From NCBI RefSeq assembly GCF_026341035.1, contig NZ_JAPEOQ010000002.1:992001-1056000 (forward strand): a stretch of 64,000 nucleotides of DNA, read 5' to 3'. The translations under genes and the position numbers were made by a program. Positions within the stretch are counted from its first letter, which is position 1. Every line of letters begins with the position of its first letter. This document shows positions 51,166 through 58,222 of this stretch, piece by piece. The notes beneath the pieces are model-generated. The model ran no database searches and was not told the origin of the DNA. It saw only the letters and a program-made list of their open reading frames with translations. The DNA comes from Streptomyces sp. NBC_01016. GTDB lineage: Bacteria > Actinomycetota > Actinomycetes > Streptomycetales > Streptomycetaceae.

Positions 51166-53079
51166 ATGGCGGCCGAACTGGTGAGGGGCCAGAACCACCC
51201 CCTCACCCAGACCCGTCTGGAGATCCGGGTGTCGGCCGGCCACCCGGTCGTCGCGGGCGCCACGCTCGCCGACGACCGGGGCGCCGTGCGGGGCGCGGAC
51301 CGGATCGCCCACCCCGGCGCGCCCGCGCTGCCGGGCCTCGAAGTCCCGCGCCAGGCCGCGGCCGACCACCGCCTGGCCGTCGACCTGGACGCGCTGCCGC
51401 AGGACGTGCACCGCGTCACCGTGCTGCTCGCGCTGCCCGTGAGCGACGCCGGTCCGGCACGGTTCGGCGCCGCGGCGGCCCCGTTCGTCGCCGTCAGGGG
51501 GCCGGACGGCGCGGAGGAAGCCAGCTACACGATCACCGACCTCGACACGGAGTCGGCCGTCGTCGCCCTGGAGCTCTACCGCAGGCACGGCGCCTGGAAG
51601 GTGCGCGCCGTGGGCCAGGGCTATGCCGAGGGCCTCGCCGGGCTCCTCGCCGACCAGGGCCTGCCGGACGCGCAGGCCCTCGCGGGCTCCATCCATGACG
51701 CCGTCGCCCGTGGCCGCGACCGCGCGGTGGCGCCCCCGCCGCGTACCTCGGAGACCGTGGACGAGGCCCACGCGAGTGGATCCCACGTCCGCGCGGCAGC
51801 CACCGCGGGCCACGCCTCCGGCGCCCTGCCCCCGGCCGCCCCCGCGACCGTGCCCACCGCGGCACCGGACGACCCCATCGACTACACGCACCCCGCCCGC
51901 CGGGAACCCGTACCGTCCGCGCCGGCGCAGCAGCCCGCGACGCCGGTCGCCGGGGACGCGGCGGGCTGGTCTCTGGAGGAGCGGCTCTACAACCAGGTGT
52001 GGGGCATGTTCGAGGACCTGGCCCGCACCACGGCCGCGTACCGCAGCGCCGTCGACTTCGCGGACTCCCGCCTGGAGCGCGAGCTCGACGGGCTCCTCGC
52101 CGACTCCGCCGATCCACGCGGCCGCCTCGACGGCCGGGGCGACGCCGCGCGCGAGGCCGCCCGCGCCAGGCACGGCGCCCTGGTCGACCGGGCCAGGGAA
52201 GCGCTCGACCGGGACCTGGCGCAGCTCGCCGCCGAGGGTGAGGTCGTCGAGCCCGCCCTCCCGGCGGCGTACGCGGGCTGGGGCAGCCCCTGCTGGCACG
52301 CCTACCGCAGCCCCGTGGAGAGCCCCATGGCCGTCCGTCTCGGGGAGCTGAGCCTGCCCGAGAGCGAGAGCGCGGGGCTGCGCATCCCGATGCTCGTACG
52401 GCTGCCGCTGGAGCGCGGACTGTGGATCGACGCGGGGCCGTCCGCCGCCGACGGCCTCGCCGACGCCGACGCACTACGCGCGCGTGCCGCCCACACCGCC
52501 GTCCTCCATGCGGCCCGGCTGCTTGCGGCCTACCCGGCGGGCGAGCTCAGCGTGCACGTCATCGACCCGGCGGGCACCGCTGCGGGCGCGCTCGCCCCGC
52601 TCGTGGACGCGGGCGTGCTCGCCGGTCCGCCGGCCAGGGGAGCGGCGGGCGTCGCGGACACGCTGACCCGGCTGACCGAGCGCGTGGACCTCGTACAGAT
52701 GGCGGCCCGGGCGGGCGCGGCCGACGCGCTGCCACCGGACTTGGACGTCGCCGAGCAGCTCCTGGTCGTGCACGACTTTCCGCACGGCTTCGACGACCGG
52801 GACATCAACCGGCTGCGCTACCTCGCGGACGAGGGGCCGCCGGTCGGCGTGCACCTGATGGTCGTGGCCGACCGGGAGGACGCCGCCGAGTACGGACCGC
52901 TGCTCGACCCGCTGTGGCGCGCGCTGCTGCGCCTGACGCCCGTGCCCGACGGACACCTCGCCGACCCCTGGGTGGGCCACGCATGGACGTACGAGCCGTC
53001 GACGGTCCCGCCGGGCAGCGGAATCCTGCGGCAGGTGCTCGCGGAGGTGACGAAAGCCCGTCGACAGATGGGCCTCTGA
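51166..53079 (+). CDS. TerD domain fused to a degenerate FtsK-like ATPase domain
   Basis: A 637-residue protein. Residues ~1-168 are TerD-like (TRLEIRVSAGHPVVAGATL, then TVLLALPVS, and the ending ALELYRRHGAWKVRAVGQGYAEGLAGLLADQGL). An Ala/Pro-rich linker (~180-262) leads to a helical segment (WSLEERLYNQVWGMFEDLARTTAAYRS). Residues ~395-637 resemble the FtsK/SpoIIIE-type region of Ter-linked ATPases: ELSVHVIDPAGTAAGALAPLVDAGVL, EQLLVVHDFPHGFDDRDINRLRYLADEGPPVGVHLMVVADRED. The Walker A loop expected before it is missing (LWIDAGPSAADGLAD), so it may bind without hydrolysis. Translation is probably coupled to the TerD gene just upstream. Confidence 0.75.
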   Translation: MAAELVRGQNHPLTQTRLEIRVSAGHPVVAGATLADDRGAVRGADRIAHPGAPALPGLEVPRQAAADHRLAVDLDALPQDVHRVTVLLALPVSDAGPARFGAAAAPFVAVRGPDGAEEASYTITDLDTESAVVALELYRRHGAWKVRAVGQGYAEGLAGLLADQGLPDAQALAGSIHDAVARGRDRAVAPPPRTSETVDEAHASGSHVRAAATAGHASGALPPAAPATVPTAAPDDPIDYTHPARREPVPSAPAQQPATPVAGDAAGWSLEERLYNQVWGMFEDLARTTAAYRSAVDFADSRLERELDGLLADSADPRGRLDGRGDAAREAARARHGALVDRAREALDRDLAQLAAEGEVVEPALPAAYAGWGSPCWHAYRSPVESPMAVRLGELSLPESESAGLRIPMLVRLPLERGLWIDAGPSAADGLADADALRARAAHTAVLHAARLLAAYPAGELSVHVIDPAGTAAGALAPLVDAGVLAGPPARGAAGVADTLTRLTERVDLVQMAARAGAADALPPDLDVAEQLLVVHDFPHGFDDRDINRLRYLADEGPPVGVHLMVVADREDAAEYGPLLDPLWRALLRLTPVPDGHLADPWVGHAWTYEPSTVPPGSGILRQVLAEVTKARRQMGL

Positions 53080-53148
53080 CCTGCGAACTTGGTGACTACT
53101 TTACCTTCCCCTTTACCTTTCATGGGTGTTTCTAGTACGCTCCTTGAC

Positions 53149-53270
53149 GCGGAGGGGAGTACTCCAACGCGGCGTTCCCGTCAGTACGGACGACAGGCCA
53201 GAAGGCGGTCGATCCCGGGGCGCCGGCCCGAGACGCGCCAAGGCGCTCGGGTGGAAGAGACCTCCGGCAG
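53149..53270 (+). promoter_or_regulatory. yybP-ykoY manganese riboswitch
   Basis: The gap before terC has the family's conserved parts: GGAGGGGAGTACTCC at 53151-53165, GTCAGTACGG near 53180, a variable hairpin GCCCGAGACGCGCCAAGGCG, and the 3' conserved GAAGAGACCTCCGGCAG at 53254-53270, where CCTCC pairs with the initial GGAGG. These RNAs bind Mn2+ and switch on manganese exporters. TerC-family genes are known targets. A promoter is suggested by TTTACC near 53113 but is not certain. Confidence 0.8.
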
Positions 53271-53313
53271 CGACGACGCTGATCAGTAGCCGTACGACGC
53301 CGGAGGCGCAGTA

Positions 53314-54303
53314 GTGGACGTATCAATGACTGTGTGGGTGCTGACCGTTCTCGGTCTGTGCGCCCTCATTGCGGTCGACTTCTTCATCGGGCGAAAGCCC
53401 CACGACGTATCGATCAAGGAAGCGGGCATCTGGACCATCGTCTGGATCGTGCTCGCCGCGCTGTTCGGCGTCGGCGTGATGATCTGGGGGAGCAGCCAGG
53501 CCGGCGGTGAGTTCTTCGCGGGCTTCATCACGGAGAAGTCGCTCAGTGTCGACAACCTCTTCGTCTTCATCCTGATCATGGCGAAGTTCTCGGTCCCGAC
53601 CCACCTGCAGCAGCGTGTGCTCCTGTTCGGTGTGCTCATCGCCCTGGTTCTGCGAGCGATCTTCATCGCGGCGGGCGCGGCGGTCATCGCCAACTTCTCG
53701 TGGGTCTTCTACATCTTCGGTGCCTTCCTCATCTACACCGCCTGGAAGCTCATCAAGGAGGCGATGTCCGACGAGGAAGAGGAGGACTGGGACGAGAACC
53801 GCGTCCTGAAGTCGATCGAGAAGAAGTTCGGTGTCGCGGACCAGTACCACGGCACGAAGCTCTTCATCCGGCAGCACGGCAAGAAGGTCATGACGCCGCT
53901 CCTGGTCGTCATGCTCGCCATCGGTATGACCGACGTGCTGTTCGCGATGGACTCGATCCCGGCGATCTTCGGCCTGACCCAGGACCCGTACATCGTCTTC
54001 ACGGCGAACGCGTTCGCGCTGATGGGCCTGCGCCAGCTGTACTTCCTCATCGGTGGTCTGCTCAGGAAGCTGGTCCACCTCAGCTACGGCCTGTCGGTGA
54101 TCCTCGCCTTCATCGGCGTGAAGCTGGTCCTGCACGCGCTGCACGAGTCCGGGGTGCACGTACCGGAGATCTCCATCCCGGTCTCGCTCTCCGTCATCTG
54201 CGGCGTCCTGATCATCACGACGATCACCAGCCTCATCGCCTCGAAGAAGCAGGCCGAGAGGGACGCGGCCGAAGAGGCTCAGAAGGACAGCATCGAGGCC
54301 TGA
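53314..54303 (+). CDS. TerC family metal exporter
   Basis: A 329-residue membrane protein with about nine helices. The TerC signatures are GEFFAGFITEKSLSVDNLFVFILIMAKF near residue 68 and VVMLAIGMTDVLFAMDSIPAIFGLTQDPYIVFTANAFALMGLRQLYFLIGGLL near residue 205, each containing conserved acidic residues in membrane helices. A charged cytoplasmic loop (SDEEEEDWDENRVLKSIEKKFG) sits in the middle. Members export Mn2+ or load exported enzymes with it. The upstream Mn2+ riboswitch supports this. GTG 53314 has GGAGG upstream; the adjacent TerD genes are separately promoted. Confidence 0.9.
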   Translation: MDVSMTVWVLTVLGLCALIAVDFFIGRKPHDVSIKEAGIWTIVWIVLAALFGVGVMIWGSSQAGGEFFAGFITEKSLSVDNLFVFILIMAKFSVPTHLQQRVLLFGVLIALVLRAIFIAAGAAVIANFSWVFYIFGAFLIYTAWKLIKEAMSDEEEEDWDENRVLKSIEKKFGVADQYHGTKLFIRQHGKKVMTPLLVVMLAIGMTDVLFAMDSIPAIFGLTQDPYIVFTANAFALMGLRQLYFLIGGLLRKLVHLSYGLSVILAFIGVKLVLHALHESGVHVPEISIPVSLSVICGVLIITTITSLIASKKQAERDAAEEAQKDSIEA

Positions 54304-54326
54304 CGGCGTCGAGCGTAGGAATTACC

Positions 54327-54375
54327 AGCACCGGGAGCGGTGCGCGGCCGATTGCCGCGTGCCCCTCCCGGTGCT
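54327..54375 (+). terminator. Hairpin terminator after terC
   Basis: 11-bp stem AGCACCGGGAG (54327-54337) pairs with CTCCCGGTGCT (54365-54375), with an inner stem-loop. Confidence 0.75.
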
Positions 54376-54432
54376 TCGTTGTGTCCTGAGCGCGTCCCGC
54401 AGGGGCGCGAGGGCACGACGGGGGAGGCCCCC

Positions 54433-54735
54433 ATGAAGTTCGTCCAGATCATCGACTTCGAGTCCCAGCGGTTCGGCGAGATGCGGGAGCTGCTCGAGTC
54501 GTTCGAGCAGCAGATGAAGGGCGTATCGGGCGGCCCCACGCACCGCATGATGCTCAAGGACCGGGACACCACGGGCCGCTATCTCGCGGTCATCGAGTTC
54601 GAGTCCTACGAGGACGCGATGCGCAGCAACGAGCGCCCCGAGGTGGCCGAGCTCAACCAGCGCCTCTCGGCCCTGTGCACCCGCCCGCCGGCCTTCATCA
54701 ACTGCGACCTCAAGGACATCCGCGAACTCAAGTGA
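54433..54735 (+). CDS. Small dimeric alpha-beta barrel-like protein
   Basis: A 100-residue protein: KFVQIIDFESQRFGEMRELLESFEQQM, then MLKDRDTTGRYLAVIEFESYEDAMRSNERPEVAELNQRLSALC. The order of strands and helices resembles the antibiotic-biosynthesis monooxygenase/stress-response (dimeric alpha-beta barrel) fold. Function unknown. GGGGAGG precedes the ATG. Confidence 0.65.
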   Translation: MKFVQIIDFESQRFGEMRELLESFEQQMKGVSGGPTHRMMLKDRDTTGRYLAVIEFESYEDAMRSNERPEVAELNQRLSALCTRPPAFINCDLKDIRELK

Positions 54736-54818
54736 CCTATGTTCCCGGGGCCCGGGGCCCGTCTGCCGCTGCCACCGCCGGAGTCGCGCCCCCGCCGCGC
54801 CACCGGCACCATCGATGA

Positions 54819-55919
54819 ATGATCACCAGAGTGCGGGCGCTGAGTACGCAGTGGACCGTGGTGGTGCCACTGATCGCGATCGTGCTGCTCGCGTTCACCT
54901 GGGGGCGCGAGCTGCCGGGTGCCGTGGTCGCCGTCGTCGCGGTGGTCCTCGCGGCCTCCGTGCTCGCTGCCGTGCACCACGCGGAGGTCGTCGCCCACCG
55001 GGTCGGTGAACCCTTCGGTTCGCTCGTGCTCGCGGTGGCCGTGACGATCATCGAGGTGGCACTGATCGTCACTTTGATGGCCGACGGCGGGGCCAAGAGC
55101 TCCACACTCGCCCGCGACACCGTGTTCGCCGCCGTCATGATCACCTGCAACGGCATCGTCGGCGTCAGCCTGCTCGCGGCCGCGCTGCGGCACCGCGTGG
55201 CGATCTTCCAGTCCGAGGGCACCGGGGGAGCCCTCGCCACCGTGGCCACGCTCGCGACGCTCTGCCTGGTCCTGCCGACCTTCACCACCAGCAAGCTCGG
55301 ACCGGAGTTCTCCACCTCCCAGCTGGTCTTCTCGGCCGTCGCCGCGCTCGTCCTGTACGGGCTCTTCGTCGCGACGCAGACCGTGCGCCACCGCGACTAC
55401 TTCCTGCCGATCACCAAGCACGGCGAGGTGATCGACGCCGATGACCACGCCGACGTACCGAGCACCCGGACCGCCCTGTTCAGCCTCGGCCTGCTCGGGC
55501 TCGCCCTGGTCGCCGTCGTCGGACTCACCAAGGGCGTCTCGAAGACGATCGAGCAGGGGGTGGAGGCGGCGGGCATGCCGCAGGCGGTGGTCGGAGTGAT
55601 CATCGCGCTGCTCGTGCTGCTGCCCGAGACGATCGCGGCGCTGCGCGCGGCTCGCAGGGACCGCGTGCAGACCAGCCTCAACCTCGCGCTCGGCTCGTCC
55701 ATGGCCAGCATCGGCCTCACGGTGCCGGCCGTCGCCATCGCCTCGTACTGGCTGACGGGGCCGCTCGTCCTCGGGCTCGGCGCCACCCACATGGTGCTGC
55801 TCGCGCTGACCATGGTGGTCGCGACCCTCACCATCGTTCCGGGCCGTGCCACACCGCTGCAGGGCGGCGTCCATCTGGTGATCCTCGCCGCGTACATCGA
55901 GCTCGCCGTCACGCCCTGA
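54819..55919 (+). CDS. Calcium/cation:proton antiporter (ChaA-like, CaCA superfamily)
   Basis: A 366-residue membrane protein with ~11 helices in two homologous halves. Each half has the exchanger alpha-repeat: VAVTIIEVALIVTLMAD near residue 75 and LLVLLPETIAALRAARRD near residue 265 (both with the conserved Glu), followed by CNGIVGVSLLAAALRH and LNLALGSSMASIGLTVPAVAI. The sequence is close to ChaA-type Ca2+/H+ (or K+, Na+/H+) antiporters. It lies downstream of the manganese-exporter gene but has its own start, with no shared promoter evident. Confidence 0.85.
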   Translation: MITRVRALSTQWTVVVPLIAIVLLAFTWGRELPGAVVAVVAVVLAASVLAAVHHAEVVAHRVGEPFGSLVLAVAVTIIEVALIVTLMADGGAKSSTLARDTVFAAVMITCNGIVGVSLLAAALRHRVAIFQSEGTGGALATVATLATLCLVLPTFTTSKLGPEFSTSQLVFSAVAALVLYGLFVATQTVRHRDYFLPITKHGEVIDADDHADVPSTRTALFSLGLLGLALVAVVGLTKGVSKTIEQGVEAAGMPQAVVGVIIALLVLLPETIAALRAARRDRVQTSLNLALGSSMASIGLTVPAVAIASYWLTGPLVLGLGATHMVLLALTMVVATLTIVPGRATPLQGGVHLVILAAYIELAVTP

Positions 55920-55932
55920 CCGCCCTGCACCC

Positions 55933-55949
55933 ACCGCCCTTCGGGCGGT
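55933..55949 (+). terminator. Short hairpin between chaA-like gene and aroQ
   Basis: 7-bp stem ACCGCCC / GGGCGGT with a TTC loop. Confidence 0.65.
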
Positions 55950-56003
55950 AGTGGCGCCGTGATAGACCCTCAAGGAGCAAACGCTCTTCTACGGAGGTCC
56001 CTC

Positions 56004-56477
56004 GTGCCGCGCACGCTCGCCAACGCCCCGATCATGGTTCTCAACGGTCCGAACCTGAACCTGCTCGGCAAGCGCCAGCCTGAGATCTACGGCCGCGACA
56101 CCCTCGCCGACGTCGAGGCACTGTGCGTGAAGGCGGCTGCCGCGCACGGCGCCACCGTGGACTTCCGGCAGTCCAACCACGAGGGCGAGCTCGTCGACTG
56201 GATCCATGAGGCGCGCGAGAACCACGTGGGCGTCGTCATCAACCCGGCCGCCTACTCGCACACCTCCGTGGCGATCCTGGACGCGCTCAACACCTGTGAC
56301 GGCATGCCGGTGGTGGAGGTCCACATCTCCAACATCCACCAGCGCGAGGAGTTCCGGCACCACTCCTACGTATCGCTGCGCGCCGACGGCGTGATCGCCG
56401 GATGCGGCGTGCAGGGATACGCGTTCGGCGTCGAGCGGGTGGCGGCGCTCGCCGCACCGGGGACGGCGCAGGCGTAA
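56004..56477 (+). CDS. aroQ: Type II 3-dehydroquinate dehydratase
   Basis: A 157-residue dodecameric shikimate-pathway enzyme. Conserved motifs: MVLNGPNLNLLGKRQPEIYG with the active-site tyrosine in IYG, the mobile-loop arginine in VDFRQSNHEGELVDWIHEA, INPAAYSHTSVAILDAL with catalytic Asn and His, and VVEVHISNIHQREEFRHHS. The GTG at 56004 follows ACGGAGG and gives the conserved PRTLANAPI terminus; longer in-frame starts upstream lack this. Confidence 0.97.
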   Translation: MPRTLANAPIMVLNGPNLNLLGKRQPEIYGRDTLADVEALCVKAAAAHGATVDFRQSNHEGELVDWIHEARENHVGVVINPAAYSHTSVAILDALNTCDGMPVVEVHISNIHQREEFRHHSYVSLRADGVIAGCGVQGYAFGVERVAALAAPGTAQA

Positions 56478-56490
56478 AACGCCGCTACAG

Positions 56491-56516
56491 GGCGGGCCGC
56501 GGCGAAACGGCCCGCC
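56491..56516. terminator. Bidirectional hairpin between aroQ and the MBL gene
   Basis: 8-bp stem GGCGGGCC / GGCCCGCC with a 10-base loop, between two convergent genes. Confidence 0.75.
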
Positions 56517-56522
56517 TACAAG

Positions 56523-57179
56523 TCACCAGCCCCGCTCGCGCCACTCCTGGAGGTGGGGACGTTCGGCGCCCAGCGTCGTGTCGCCCCCGTGGCCGGGGTA
56601 GACCCATGTCTCGTCCGGCAGCGTGCCGAAGATCTTCGTCTCCACGTCGTCGATGAGGCTCGCGAAGGCCTCGGGGTCCTTCCACGTGTTGCCCACGCCA
56701 CCCGGGAACAGGCAGTCACCGGTGAAGACGTGCGGGTGGCCGTGCGGGTCGTCGTAGACCAGGGCGATCGAACCGGGCGTGTGGCCGACCAGGTGGCGGG
56801 CCGTGAGCGTGATCCGACCGAACTCGATCGTGTCCCCGTCGGCGACGGCGACGTCCGTCGCCACCGGGATCCCCTCGACGTCCTCGCGCCCCGCGTACGT
56901 GCGCGCGCCGGTCGCCTCGACGACCTCCTGGAGGGCCTGCCAGTGGTCGCCGTGCCGGTGCGTGGTGACGACGGCCCCGATGCCGTCCTCGCCGATGAGG
57001 TGCCGCAGCGTCTCCGGCTCGTTGGCCGCGTCGATCAGGAGCTGCTGATCGGTCGCGCGGCAGCGCAACAAGTAGGCGTTGTTGTCCATCGGCCCGACCG
57101 CGACCTTGGAGATCATCAGGTCCTGCAACTCGTGCACATCCGCCGGGCCGCCGACCTTCACCGCTCCGCTGTACGTCAT
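56523..57179 (-). CDS. MBL-fold metallo-hydrolase (glyoxalase II-like)
   Basis: A 218-residue metallo-beta-lactamase-fold enzyme. Zinc ligands: TTHRHGDHWQAL (HxHxDH, residues ~73-78), LVGHTPGSI (His), FTGDCLFPGGVG (Asp), and PGHGGDTTLGAE (final His). The TGDCLFPGG segment and length are like glyoxalase II/mycothiol-linked hydrolases; substrate unproven. The gene precedes and is close to the mycothiol-dependent isomerase-family gene (10-base gap), which suggests a shared thiol-detoxification function. Confidence 0.85.
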   Translation of the reverse strand: MTYSGAVKVGGPADVHELQDLMISKVAVGPMDNNAYLLRCRATDQQLLIDAANEPETLRHLIGEDGIGAVVTTHRHGDHWQALQEVVEATGARTYAGREDVEGIPVATDVAVADGDTIEFGRITLTARHLVGHTPGSIALVYDDPHGHPHVFTGDCLFPGGVGNTWKDPEAFASLIDDVETKIFGTLPDETWVYPGHGGDTTLGAERPHLQEWRERGW

Positions 57180-57188
57180 GGATTCAGC

Positions 57189-57914
57189 CTATAGCGGGGG
57201 CAGGGGCGGCAGGGAGCCCCGGTCGACGGTGAGGGCGCCGCCGTCTCTGCGGCCCGCGAGCCAGCCCAGGAGGTCCGCCTGGCGGCCCCGGATGACGATG
57301 CCGAGTGGGACGGGAGCGTCGGCCTTGATCTCCTCAAGGGTGAGCGCCTGAACGGCCCCCGTGGAGATCATCCGGCCGTCGTCCTGCTTGATCAGCAGGG
57401 GCGGCAGGCCGGGGTGGTCGCGGAACCGCTTCGCGAGGAAGTTGATCTCCCGCTGGGTGAACTCGGCGGAGAGGTCCTCCAGTTCGTATCCGATCCCGAG
57501 GTCCACGTGGTGCAGCTCGACCTCGATCCAGCGCCGGAACGGCACGTTCGAGGCGAGATCCTTCACACCGTTGCGCAGCTCCACCGTGCGGGCCCAGTCG
57601 GCGTCCTCGGCCCCCAGACGCTGGAAGCGCTCGGCGCTGTCCTGTACGTCGCCGAGCTGCTCGCGCAGTCCGCGCGGGGCGTCCCGGTCGATGTCGGCGT
57701 CGCGGGAGCGGGCGCTCTCGTACATGGGGCGGCCCTCGAGGACGTTGACGAGCGCGTCCGCGTTACGGGCGAGGTGGGCGAGAACGTGCCCGCGGCTCCA
57801 CCCCGGAAGCCGTGACGGCTCGGTCACAGTGGAGTTGTCCAGGGTGCCGACCGCGGCGAGCAGCCGGTCGGTCGCTTCGCGTACTGACGCCAGGTCGCGC
57901 ACATGATCACTCAT
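57189..57914 (-). CDS. Maleylpyruvate isomerase family mycothiol-dependent protein
   Basis: A 241-residue DinB-like protein of the mycothiol-dependent maleylpyruvate isomerase family. Metal-binding histidines appear in LPGWSRGHVLAHLARNADAL and WIEVELHHVDLGIG; together they match the His-x-His pattern of DinB/MDMPI enzymes. It may use mycothiol as a cofactor for isomerisation or detoxification. TATCGT lies seven bases upstream of ATG 57914 on its strand, so it may be leaderless. It is cotranscribed with the MBL gene downstream, and divergent from uvrA. Confidence 0.85.
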   Translation of the reverse strand: MSDHVRDLASVREATDRLLAAVGTLDNSTVTEPSRLPGWSRGHVLAHLARNADALVNVLEGRPMYESARSRDADIDRDAPRGLREQLGDVQDSAERFQRLGAEDADWARTVELRNGVKDLASNVPFRRWIEVELHHVDLGIGYELEDLSAEFTQREINFLAKRFRDHPGLPPLLIKQDDGRMISTGAVQALTLEEIKADAPVPLGIVIRGRQADLLGWLAGRRDGGALTVDRGSLPPLPPL

Positions 57915-58076
57915 GGCGCCGACGATAGCCCCGCCACACGTTCGGGTGAAGGTGGCCTACGAAGGCCTACGATCCGCGTGAATCGAATGTACGTGCTATA
58001 TGGTCGAGGGCGGCGTCGGGCATGCTGGAAGTTCTGGTGGGTCGAGTTTGTTACCACCCAGGGAATCCGACCGGCG

Positions 58077-58099
58077 TTGTCAGTGGCTCCCTCTAGTCT
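58077..58099 (+). promoter_or_regulatory. PafBC/RecA-NDp-type damage promoter of uvrA
   Basis: TTGTCAGTG at 58077-58085, eight bases (GCTCCCTC), TAGTCT at 58094-58099. It lies in the 308-base gap 57915-58222, which otherwise holds no supported gene; the leader to the uvrA start would be ~117 bases. The -35 and spacer closely match those of the TerD operon. Confidence 0.9.
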
Positions 58100-58222
58100 T
58101 CGAAGGACAGTCTTCTCAGGGCTGCTCCGCCTCGATCGTGGCGTGAGCGCCCTTGAGAGTCAGACCTCGAGAGACGGGGGCCCGCCCCTGTCACTTGTCT
58201 CTCAAGAAAGGTGCGGACCGGC

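Noticed and set aside
57980..58110. LexA (SOS) box before uvrA, from TCGAATGTACGTGC and CTTCGAAG
   Set aside because: Neither forms the two half-sites GAAC-N4-GTTC expected for actinobacterial LexA; the PafBC-type motif explains the region better. None was found before uvrB either.
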